Source of the DNA: an uncultured Oscillospiraceae bacterium
GTDB taxonomy: Bacteria > Bacillota > Clostridia > Oscillospirales > Oscillospiraceae
DNA: 10,465 nucleotides
Assembly: GCA_934561175.1 (NCBI GenBank)
Contig: CAKTFW010000046.1
Coordinates: forward strand, 1 to 10,465
Reading direction: 5' to 3'
Shown here in pieces: positions 1-5,082 of this stretch. The number at the start of each line of letters is the position of its first letter. Position 1 is the stretch's first letter. The notes beneath the pieces are model-generated. The model was not told the DNA's origin and ran no database searches. It worked only from the letters and a program-made list of their open reading frames with translations. The position numbers and the translations under genes are program-made.

Positions 1-75
1 TTTACATCCCTAAGGCGAGCAGAACCCCCCTTAACTTTTTGAAAAACCTCTGAAAATACTGGTGTTTCCGGCCGT

Positions 76-175
76 CCGGTAGCCAATCCGGTAGACATTT
101 GCACCATTTTTCGGCAAAAAAATGGCGGGAAATGCCAGTCATTGCAAGCATTTCCCGCGGTAGACAAAGGTAGAC
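76..175. repeat. Short GTCTACC/GGCTACC repeats downstream of queT
   Basis: The heptamer GGTAGAC (GTCTACC on the minus strand) occurs at 90-96, 159-165 and 169-175, with a variant GGTAGCC at 77-83. They form two close pairs that flank the queT terminator hairpin. No gene is recognisable in bases 1-184, and the first 70 bases hold nothing I can name. The repeats could be a protein-binding array, a relic of a repeat element, or chance. They are too few and too short to assign a function. Confidence 0.35.
116..158 (-). terminator. Intrinsic terminator of queT
   Basis: On the minus strand an 11-bp perfect stem, GCGGGAAATGC (158-148) with GCATTTCCCGC (135-125), closes a 12-nt loop. It is followed by CA and a run of seven T (122-116). 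It starts 27 bases past the queT stop codon, so queT appears to be the last gene of its transcript. Confidence 0.9.
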
Positions 176-184
176 AGCTGCGCT

Positions 185-685
185 TCAAAGCGCCTGCAGG
201 CGCAGGTCAAGCCCGCTGCGGCGCAGGTACAGCGTCAGCGGCAGGCCAAGGGCATAGAGCACCACAAGCTCACCGAATGCGACCTCCGCGCCCATCAGCA
301 GAAAGCCCTGCAGAAAAGCGTCCGGCGTGTAGACATAGGCCAGCATCGCGCCGACCATCACAAAATTCACCACCACCGGCGGCAGGCAGATCATCCATGG
401 CTTTTTGCAGCGGCTGGTCCAGAGTGCCGCAATCAGCGTGGCGGCTGAGCCGATGATAATATCCAGCGCCGAAACCGTGGAGAACAGGTTGGCAATCAGG
501 CAGCCCACAAACAGCCCCAGCGATGTAATGGGCAAAAACGCGGGCAGGACGCACAGCGCCTCTGCAATGCGGAACTGGAACGGGCCATAGGCCATAAACG
601 GGGTGGCAATTGTGACCGCGGCGTACACGGCGGCGATCAGCCCGCAGAGCGCAATCTGGCGGGTGGTGATTTTCGGTTTTGTCAT
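185..685 (-). CDS. queT: QueT family queuosine-precursor transporter
   Basis: A 166-residue, very hydrophobic integral membrane protein of the QueT family, thought to import a queuosine precursor (preQ0/preQ1 type) used for tRNA wobble-base modification. About five hydrophobic segments are visible (roughly residues 10-30, 44-68, 72-92, 98-120 and 128-153), with the family hallmark QFRIAEALCVLPAF at 37-50 and a conserved GC-x-(I)-AN stretch at 61-66. The start is the ATG at 685. It is preceded by TTAGGAGGAA at suitable spacing, and the frame upstream of it runs through the riboswitch, so the longer reading frame is not coding. The gene is monocistronic, with its own promoter, riboswitch and terminator. 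The preQ1 riboswitch in the leader supports the transporter assignment independently of the protein. No queuosine biosynthesis gene is in the window, which would fit a salvage lifestyle (inference). Confidence 0.93.
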   Translation of the reverse strand: MTKPKITTRQIALCGLIAAVYAAVTIATPFMAYGPFQFRIAEALCVLPAFLPITSLGLFVGCLIANLFSTVSALDIIIGSAATLIAALWTSRCKKPWMICLPPVVVNFVMVGAMLAYVYTPDAFLQGFLLMGAEVAFGELVVLYALGLPLTLYLRRSGLDLRLQAL

Positions 686-703
686 GATTTTTCCTCCTAA
701 TGC

Positions 704-727
704 AAAAAATGGACGCAAAGCGTCCAT
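704..727 (-). terminator. Riboswitch-controlled terminator in queT leader
   Basis: On the minus strand ATGGACGC (727-720), loop TTT, GCGTCCAT (716-709), then five further T (708-704) form an 8-bp perfect hairpin with a U-tract. It sits in the leader just upstream of the queT ribosome-binding site, not after a gene, so it must be conditional. Its 5' arm overlaps the strand that can pair with the upstream aptamer. Confidence 0.9.
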
Positions 728-756
728 CCTGATTCCAGCCGGATCCCGGCCGATTC

Positions 757-795
757 CGTAGTTTTGTTTTGAGACAGGATGGTTACGAACTGTCT
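757..795 (-). promoter_or_regulatory. preQ1 class I riboswitch aptamer (queT leader)
   Basis: Read on the minus strand, P1 is AGACAG (795-790) with CTGTCT (777-772). The 12-nt loop TTCGTAACCATC (789-778) contains the GTAACC core seen in preQ1-I aptamers. An A-rich tail CAAAACAAAAC leads to TACG (760-757), which pairs with CGTA of the loop (787-784) to close the H-type pseudoknot. Downstream, CAGGATGG (731-724) is exactly complementary to CCATCCTG (782-775) in the aptamer. This is an 8-bp antiterminator that would break P1 and occupy the terminator's 5' arm. Ligand binding should therefore free the terminator and switch queT off. A small GCCGG/CCGGC hairpin (750-738) lies between the two. The assignment was made by eye against the known fold, without a covariance search. 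Confidence 0.85.
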
Positions 796-819
796 TATGC
801 ACTTTTCGGAACGACGCCT

Positions 820-848
820 ATGATACAGGATTTTTGCCCTGCCGTCAA
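820..848 (-). promoter_or_regulatory. Sigma-A promoter of queT
   Basis: Minus-strand TTGACG (848-843), a 17-bp spacer and TATCAT (825-820). The predicted start near 813 gives a leader of about 128 nt that contains the whole riboswitch. The -35 box begins seven bases downstream of the preceding operon's terminator hairpin, so the two units are packed tightly but separated. Confidence 0.85.
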
Positions 849-850
849 GA

Positions 851-888
851 ACGAAAAGTGGGAGCCGGCAATTGCCGGCTCCCACTTT
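851..888 (-). terminator. Terminator of the aldolase/kinase/dehydrogenase operon
   Basis: A perfect 34-bp palindrome (855-888, arms AAAGTGGGAGCCGGCAA) lies ten bases past the dehydrogenase stop codon. On the minus strand it ends in CTTTTC, a short U-tract. On the plus strand no U-tract follows beyond the stem, so the minus direction is favoured. Confidence 0.85.
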
Positions 889-898
889 AACGGAAAAA

Positions 899-1846
899 TC
901 AGACGACCTGGAACTGAAGCGGCTCGCCCATTGCAATGGCAGCCACATTCTCCGCGCAGATGATACTGACGGCTCCAACGGCCTCCTCCGAATACATACC
1001 GATATGAGAGGTCATGGTGAAGTTCTCCAGACGCAGCAGCTCGTGATCTGCAGGCATGGGCTCCTTCTCAATGACATCCATCGCGGCGCCAGCCAGATGG
1101 CCGGATTTCAGCGCCTCATAGAGATCATGCTCGTTGACGGTGCCGCCGCGGGAGGTGTTGACCAGGTAAGCGCCCTGTTTCATCTCGGCCAGCTGCGGCG
1201 CGGAGATGATGCCGCGGGTTTCGTCGGTCAGCGGCAGGTGGAGCGACAGAACGTCGCAGCCCTTGACCACTTCATCCAGCGTGCAGAGCGTCACATAAGC
1301 GGCAAATTCCTCCGGAACCTCCTTGACGAACGGATCATAGGCCAGCACCGTACAGCCAAAGCCGTGCAGGCGGCGGGCAACGCATTTGGAAATATTGCCA
1401 AAACCCAGCAGGCCGACGGTTTTCTTGCACAGATCATGCCCCATCATAATTTTCCACTCGCCGCGGCGCACTGCGCGGTCTGCCGCCGCGATATTACGGC
1501 AGGCGGAGAGCATCAGGCCGATGGCCAAATCTGCCACAGCGTTGGAGTTGGTACCCGGCGTATTGCAAACCGGCACGCCCAGTTCGCGGCAGGCATCCAG
1601 CGGGATATTGTCAAGGCCCGCACCATGCTTGCAGATCAGCTTCAGATTCTTGCACTTTGCAAGCACTTCGGGGCGGAACTGATGCGCGCCGATAATCAGC
1701 GCGTCATACTCCGGGATAATGCGCTCAAACTCCTCCATATCAAAGTCGCGGCCGCGGTAGGTAATCTCGTAGCCGGCGTTTTCCAGAATGTTTTTCGGCG
1801 TATCGTTGATACTGCCGAAGGAACGGGAAGTAACCAGAACTTTCAT
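899..1846 (-). CDS. D-2-hydroxyacid dehydrogenase (PGDH-like), sugar-acid operon
   Basis: A 315-residue NAD(P)-dependent D-isomer-specific 2-hydroxyacid dehydrogenase of the phosphoglycerate dehydrogenase/glyoxylate reductase superfamily. It reduces a 2-oxo acid or oxidises a 2-hydroxy acid in the cytoplasm. The Rossmann nucleotide motif is TVGLLGFGNISKCVA (143-157), with Ser where a third Gly is common. The catalytic triad is complete: Arg233 in VNTSRGG, Glu262 in EKEP and His281 in TSHIG. The length is that of the catalytic and NAD domains only, with no C-terminal ACT domain, so a role as the main serine-pathway SerA is less likely. The ATG at 1846 has GGAGG upstream and overlaps the kinase stop codon as ATGA, implying translational coupling. 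Being last in an operon with KDPGal-type kinase and aldolase genes, it probably acts on a sugar-derived 2-keto or 2-hydroxy acid. The exact substrate cannot be read from the sequence. Confidence 0.9.
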   Translation of the reverse strand: MKVLVTSRSFGSINDTPKNILENAGYEITYRGRDFDMEEFERIIPEYDALIIGAHQFRPEVLAKCKNLKLICKHGAGLDNIPLDACRELGVPVCNTPGTNSNAVADLAIGLMLSACRNIAAADRAVRRGEWKIMMGHDLCKKTVGLLGFGNISKCVARRLHGFGCTVLAYDPFVKEVPEEFAAYVTLCTLDEVVKGCDVLSLHLPLTDETRGIISAPQLAEMKQGAYLVNTSRGGTVNEHDLYEALKSGHLAGAAMDVIEKEPMPADHELLRLENFTMTSHIGMYSEEAVGAVSIICAENVAAIAMGEPLQFQVV

Positions 1847-2853
1847 TGTTTTCCTCCAAAATCAATCCCGTTTGCGCGGGATTCGAGAATTTTCTTCATG
1901 CCCTTGACAGCGTAGCTGACATTGGGACCGGTGGGCAGCCAGCGGATATGATCAATATACGGGCTGTCTTCAAAAATTGTCTTAAACAGGGCATACATGA
2001 ACTCATCGCCGATGATCGCAACCTCATGGCAGTTCTTCCAGAAATGCTCACAGTAATACTCCAGCGATTCCCGGACGCAGCCGTTGATGACACCCTCTGC
2101 ATAGGAATAACGGTCACTCTCGGTGCCCTTGTAGAAAATCCGCATGGCGTGGGCAATGTAGATTGCGCGGGAGAAGCCAAACTTCAGCAGGTTATTCACG
2201 CCGTTTTTCACTTCTGCCGGGTTGAGCACCGGCTCTTCCACCGAGAGCACCGGCGCAAGAATTGTCTCCTGTTTGAAAGCGTGGAACGCTTCGCCCGTGA
2301 AGTTGGAAATGATACCCGTCAGGGTGCCATCCTCCACATAGATTACATGGGTGTGGGAACCGGGCAAAATCAGCGCAATGTTTTTGCTTGCGCCCATCTC
2401 GGCCAGATCGTCCAGCGCACCCAGTGCTTCCACCTCTTCGCCGCGGGTGTTGTTGACAAACGCCATATCTTCGCTGATGGTCTTAATACCGGGCACCAGA
2501 TAAATATCCCGGTCGAACAGCTTCTTCTCAAAGTGGCAATAGATGTTGTTTGCAAACTCCTCCAGTGTAACCGGGAGGACGATATGCGGAATCTCATGCA
2601 GGCCATAGGGGCAGGTAATCATGCCGGAGGCATAGATTGCCTCGATATCTTCCTCAATGGCATCCGTCTTTTTGAAGACCTCATCATACAAGCTCTTGAG
2701 TGCTCGAACCAGCACCAGGTTGTTGCCCTCAATGGCCGAATCGCGGGAGCCAACTGCACGCCGCGCGGTGAATTTAATGTTGAAATCGCGATCGAGCAGA
2801 TACACGCGGGAGTTGGTTGTGCCAGAGTCAAAATAGATGATATATCGTTTCAT
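1843..2853 (-). CDS. dgoK: 2-dehydro-3-deoxygalactonokinase (DgoK family)
   Basis: A 336-residue sugar-acid kinase of the DgoK family, expected to phosphorylate 2-dehydro-3-deoxy-galactonate (KDGal) with ATP to give KDPGal, the substrate of the aldolase encoded just upstream. Visible family motifs, in order: the phosphate-binding loop DSGTTNSR (9-16) of the ASKHA fold, ASGM (76-79), VPGI (120-123), RGEE followed by LGAL (137-147), PGSHTH (164-169) with VEDG (173-176), and TGE (186-188). It is slightly longer than typical enterobacterial DgoK, with a more divergent C-terminal half, so a related 2-keto-3-deoxy acid could be the true substrate. The ATG at 2853 has TAGGGG upstream. A 70-base AT-rich gap separates it from the aldolase gene, and its stop overlaps the dehydrogenase start by four bases. 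The family call is strong; the substrate is inferred from family and neighbours. Confidence 0.85.
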   Translation of the reverse strand: MKRYIIYFDSGTTNSRVYLLDRDFNIKFTARRAVGSRDSAIEGNNLVLVRALKSLYDEVFKKTDAIEEDIEAIYASGMITCPYGLHEIPHIVLPVTLEEFANNIYCHFEKKLFDRDIYLVPGIKTISEDMAFVNNTRGEEVEALGALDDLAEMGASKNIALILPGSHTHVIYVEDGTLTGIISNFTGEAFHAFKQETILAPVLSVEEPVLNPAEVKNGVNNLLKFGFSRAIYIAHAMRIFYKGTESDRYSYAEGVINGCVRESLEYYCEHFWKNCHEVAIIGDEFMYALFKTIFEDSPYIDHIRWLPTGPNVSYAVKGMKKILESRANGIDFGGKQ

Positions 2854-2923
2854 ATCGATTCCCCTACCGGGCTTCTTCCGCCGCCCTGTTATTTAATATT
2901 ATAAGTTATGCGTCTATGAAAAA

Positions 2924-3577
2924 TTATACGCTCTGCAGCGCTGCGGTATAAGCCTGCGCCACCTTGGTGATCTCATCAAACTTGCCTTCGGCCACCAGCT
3001 TCGGACTGACCAGATTGCCGCCGCAGCCAACGCCGACGCAGCCGGCTTTGATGAAGTCCACGCAGTTCTCCGGAGAAATGCCGCCCACAGCGATCAGCGG
3101 GATGTGCTTCAGCGGTGCCTTGACAGCCTTGATATAAGCCGGGCCCAGAACACCGGCGGGGAACATCTTGACAATATCTGCGCCGCACTTGTATGCAAAA
3201 GCGGCCTCGGTCGGCGTCATTGCGCCGGGAATGGAGATTTTGCCAAGCTTCTTGGTCTCACGAATGACCGCCTCGTCAACATTCGGAGAGATCATATATT
3301 CTGCGCCAGCCTCTGCCGCCTGCCGAACCTGCTCCACCGTCATAACCGTGCCGGCGCCAACGCAGATGCGATCGCCCAGCTGCTCTTTGATTGTGCGGAT
3401 TGCAACTAGTGTATCCGCTGCCGCCTCGGCAGAGGACTGATCAAAGGTGACCTCGATGCAGTGAATGCCGCCCTTTTCCATCGCCTCGGCCAAATTGACG
3501 ATATCCTTGCTGGAAATACCGCGGACGATTGCAATAATTTTACCTTTCAAAATCTGATCCAGAACTGCCTGTGCCAT
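2924..3577 (-). CDS. KDPG/KDPGal aldolase (Eda/DgoA family)
   Basis: A 217-residue class I aldolase of the KDPG/KHG family, a TIM barrel that cleaves 2-keto-3-deoxy-6-phospho-gluconate or -galactonate into pyruvate and glyceraldehyde 3-phosphate. The substrate-binding Arg19 (IVRG), the general acid/base Glu42 in IEVTFD and the Schiff-base Lys137 in IVKMFPA are all present, along with VGAGTV (73-78), ISPN (96-99) and the phosphate-binding AVGGISPEN (163-171). The ATG at 3577 follows GGGAGG by eight bases. It is the first gene of a three-gene operon with a DgoK-type kinase, which favours KDPGal as substrate. KDPG from the Entner-Doudoroff route remains possible because the family does not separate the two epimers by motif. 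I saw no defect in the reading frame. Confidence 0.93.
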   Translation of the reverse strand: MAQAVLDQILKGKIIAIVRGISSKDIVNLAEAMEKGGIHCIEVTFDQSSAEAAADTLVAIRTIKEQLGDRICVGAGTVMTVEQVRQAAEAGAEYMISPNVDEAVIRETKKLGKISIPGAMTPTEAAFAYKCGADIVKMFPAGVLGPAYIKAVKAPLKHIPLIAVGGISPENCVDFIKAGCVGVGCGGNLVSPKLVAEGKFDEITKVAQAYTAALQSV

Positions 3578-3647
3578 GTTTCCATGCCTCCCAAATTATT
3601 CCGTTATAAATTGATGCGATTCATCTGTTTTTATAAAAAAACGATTT

Positions 3648-3667
3648 CTATACAAAGTAAAGTATAG
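3648..3667. promoter_or_regulatory. Candidate operator dyad of the sugar-acid operon
   Basis: CTATAC-N8-GTATAG, a perfect 6-bp inverted repeat, overlaps the -10 box and start-site region of the aldolase promoter, where a repressor would block transcription. Nearby AAGTA elements (3655-3659, 3660-3664, 3683-3687) with an inverted TACTT (3695-3699), and a TTTTTATAAAAA palindrome (3628-3639), may be further half-sites or just AT-rich sequence. No regulator gene is in the window. Confidence 0.45.
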
Positions 3668-3689
3668 CACAACAGAAATTTTAAGTAAA
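3661..3689 (-). promoter_or_regulatory. Promoter of the aldolase-kinase-dehydrogenase operon
   Basis: Minus-strand TTTACT (3689-3684), a 17-bp spacer and TATACT (3666-3661), with TGC just before the -10, which makes an extended -10. The start near 3654 leaves a leader of about 77 nt before the aldolase ATG. Confidence 0.75.
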
Positions 3690-3762
3690 GATCATACTTT
3701 TGCAGTTCTTCTGTCATTTCTGCTCGGAAATTTGGCAGTTTTGCACCGATTTTTCGCAGTGC

Positions 3763-3790
3763 TGCCAAAAAAGCTGCAGCGTTTTTGGCA
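3763..3790. repeat. 28-bp near-perfect palindrome upstream of rpsF promoter
   Basis: TGCCAAAAA, A, GCTGCAGC, G, TTTTTGGCA: a dyad interrupted only by one A/G mismatch pair. It ends eleven bases before the rpsF -35 box. A second partner, TTTGGCAG at 3731-3738, can also pair with CTGCCAAA at 3762-3769. No T-run follows on either strand, so it is not a normal terminator. It could be an upstream activator or repressor site, or an A-tract element helping the strong promoter. Confidence 0.5.
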
Positions 3791-3801
3791 AAAAGTTGCA
3801 G

Positions 3802-3830
3802 TTGACAACCGGATACTTTTCCCTTATAAT
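3802..3830 (+). promoter_or_regulatory. Consensus sigma-A promoter of rpsF-ssb-rpsR
   Basis: TTGACA (3802-3807), exactly 17 bp, TATAAT (3825-3830): a perfect match to the housekeeping consensus, as expected for a ribosomal protein operon. A start near 3837 gives a leader of about 75 nt. It is divergent from the aldolase promoter 113 bases away. Confidence 0.92.
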
Positions 3831-3847
3831 AATCTAGCCTGTCCAGA

Positions 3848-3892
3848 GGATAGGTAATCCTTGCCGTTTTTAAGTGAAACGGCCATATGTCC
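3848..3892 (+). promoter_or_regulatory. Structured rpsF leader, candidate S6:S18 binding site
   Basis: The leader folds by eye into an outer stem GGATA (3848-3852) with TGTCC (3888-3892), one G-U pair included. This encloses an inner perfect 7-bp hairpin GCCGTTT (3863-3869) with AAACGGC (3877-3883). An asymmetric internal loop remains on the 5' side (GGTAATCCTT). The fold ends just before AAGGAGG, so its stability would control access to the ribosome-binding site. rpsF leaders in many bacteria carry an S6:S18 autoregulatory motif, and this is a candidate for it. Not checked against a covariance model. Confidence 0.5.
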
Positions 3893-3911
3893 AGAAGGAG
3901 GTGCAAACAAC

Positions 3912-4208
3912 ATGGCTAAGATTTCCCAGAAGTACGAGATCCTCTACATCATCAACCCGACCGTTGACGAGGAGGGTATCAAGGCAATCGTGGAAAAGTT
4001 CAAGGCAATGGTGGAAGCAGAGGGTACGCTCACGAGCATCGAAGAGTGGGGCAAGCGCCGTCTGGCCTATCCCATCGATGACCTGACCGAGGGCTACTAT
4101 GTCCTGATGACCTGCGAAGCCAAGCCGGAGCTTCCGGCAGAGATCGACCGCGTTATGAAGATCAACGAGAATGTTATGCGTTCCCTGATCACCGCTGTCG
4201 AGGCGTAA
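3912..4208 (+). CDS. rpsF: 30S ribosomal protein S6
   Basis: A 98-residue ribosomal protein S6, which binds the central domain of 16S rRNA as a heterodimer with S18. The family pattern is clear: YEILYIINP at the N-terminus (8-16), EEWGKRRLAYPI in the middle with the conserved G-x-R-x-L-A-Y-x-I motif, YYVLM, and a C-terminal INENVMRSLI. The length is normal. The ATG at 3912 follows AAGGAGGT by nine bases; an in-frame ATG further upstream lies inside the structured leader and is not used. It is first in the rpsF-ssb-rpsR operon, 12 bases before ssb. Confidence 0.98.
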   Translation: MAKISQKYEILYIINPTVDEEGIKAIVEKFKAMVEAEGTLTSIEEWGKRRLAYPIDDLTEGYYVLMTCEAKPELPAEIDRVMKINENVMRSLITAVEA

Positions 4209-4220
4209 GGAGGCAGACAC

Positions 4221-4697
4221 ATGCTGAACCACATCGTTCTCATGGGTCGGCTCACCCGCGATCCGGAGCTGCGCAGAACCGGCAGCGGCGTTGCCGTTGC
4301 TTCGTTCTCCCTGGCGGTTGACCGTGATTTCGGCAACCGTGACGGCGGCGAGCGCGAGACCGATTTTATCGATATCGTCGCATGGCGCAGCACCGCGGAA
4401 TTCGTCTCCAAGTATTTTACCAAGGGCCGTATGGCCGTGGTGACGGGCCGGCTGCAGATCCGCAACTGGACCGACAAAGAAGGCAACAAGCGCCGTTCTG
4501 CTGAAGTGGTCGCCGATAACATCTATTTTGGCGACTCCAAGCGCGACGGCGACGGCGGCTTCAACCAGACGCAGTCCCAGTCCTATGGGCAGGGCGGCGG
4601 TTACCGCCAGAGCTACGGCACCCCGGCCGCGCAGCCGCAGGCGCCCGCTTCCGACTTTGCAATGCTGGAAGATGACGATTCCGAGCTTCCGTTCTGA
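4221..4697 (+). CDS. ssb: Single-stranded DNA-binding protein
   Basis: A 158-residue SSB that coats single-stranded DNA in replication, recombination and repair, acting as a homotetramer. The OB fold covers roughly residues 1-107, starting MLNHIVLMGRLTRDPELR and including DFIDIVAWR and GRLQIRNWTDKEG. A flexible Gly/Gln/Ser/Pro-rich linker (about 112-146) follows, then the acidic partner-binding tip DDDSELPF at 151-158. The tip has SEL inserted before the usual terminal PF. The ATG at 4221 has TAAGGAGG upstream. Its place between rpsF and rpsR is the classic bacterial arrangement that ties SSB supply to growth. Confidence 0.97.
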   Translation: MLNHIVLMGRLTRDPELRRTGSGVAVASFSLAVDRDFGNRDGGERETDFIDIVAWRSTAEFVSKYFTKGRMAVVTGRLQIRNWTDKEGNKRRSAEVVADNIYFGDSKRDGDGGFNQTQSQSYGQGGGYRQSYGTPAAQPQAPASDFAMLEDDDSELPF

Positions 4698-4742
4698 GTT
4701 TTTCACGAACAATGATACCAAATCTGATAGGAGGATACGAAT

Positions 4743-4979
4743 ATGGTCCCGAACGATAAGGGCCGTCCGCGCAAGCGCAGAAAGGTATGCAGCTTCTGTG
4801 TGGATAAGGTCGCAACCATCGATTATAAGGATACTGCAAAGCTGCGCCGCTACCTGTCTGAGCGCGGCAAGATCCTGCCCCGCCGCACCACCGGCACCTG
4901 CGCTGCACATCAGCGTCAGCTGACCGTGGCAATCAAGCGTGCACGGCACATCGCACTGCTGCCGTATGTAGCAGACTAA
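4743..4979 (+). CDS. rpsR: 30S ribosomal protein S18, zinc-ligand form
   Basis: A 78-residue ribosomal protein S18, the partner of S6 on the small subunit platform. Family motifs are IDYKD (27-31), LRRYLSERGKILPRR (34-48) and the C-terminal RQLTVAIKRARHIALLPY. Cys16 and Cys19 (CSFC) with Cys53 and His56 (GTCAAH) match the C-plus, probably zinc-binding, version of S18, as opposed to the cysteine-free version used by many bacteria when zinc is scarce. The ATG at 4743 has ATAGGAGG upstream, 45 bases after the ssb stop. It ends the operon, and a strong terminator follows within ten bases. Confidence 0.98.
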   Translation: MVPNDKGRPRKRRKVCSFCVDKVATIDYKDTAKLRRYLSERGKILPRRTTGTCAAHQRQLTVAIKRARHIALLPYVAD

Positions 4980-4987
4980 GTTGCTTC

Positions 4988-5024
4988 AAAATCCCACCCG
5001 TCCGCGGGTGGGATTTTTCTTTTT
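4988..5024 (+). terminator. Terminator of rpsF-ssb-rpsR
   Basis: ATCCCACCCG (4991-5000), loop TCCG, CGGGTGGGAT (5005-5014), then TTTTCTTTTT. The 10-bp perfect stem is extended by A/T pairs and followed by a U-rich tail, directly after rpsR. Confidence 0.95.
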
Positions 5025-5030
5025 CCGGCG

Positions 5031-5063
5031 TTTACTTTTCGGCGGATTCGGACTATCATAGTC
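5031..5063 (+). promoter_or_regulatory. Promoter of Nudix-like gene with dyad over the -10
   Basis: TTTACT (5031-5036), a 17-bp spacer and TATCAT (5054-5059). The -10 lies within the perfect 13-bp dyad GACTATCATAGTC (5051-5063), a plausible operator. The start near 5066 would leave only about 17 nt of leader, just enough for the ribosome-binding site. Confidence 0.6.
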
Positions 5064-5082
5064 GAATAAGGGGGGCGATTTT

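Noticed and set aside
98..113. Similarity of TTTGCACCATTTTTCG to 3740-3756 upstream of rpsF
   Set aside because: Sixteen bases with a one-base indel in AT-rich intergenic DNA is too short to claim a dispersed repeat without a genome search.
686..802. N-terminal extension of queT by 39 codons
   Set aside because: The extension runs through the riboswitch and its terminator, and the ATG at 685 has a perfect AGGAGG at the right spacing.
872..1915. Long plus-strand open frame (347 codons) opposite the dehydrogenase gene
   Set aside because: It is antisense to a gene with a full catalytic triad and good start site; its translation is low in complexity, matches no family I know, and has no ribosome-binding site.
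2854..2923. TATAAT-like boxes between aldolase and kinase genes as an internal promoter
   Set aside because: Two TATAAT-type hexamers are present, but no -35 box lies at a proper distance. The AT-rich gap explains them, and the genes look co-transcribed.
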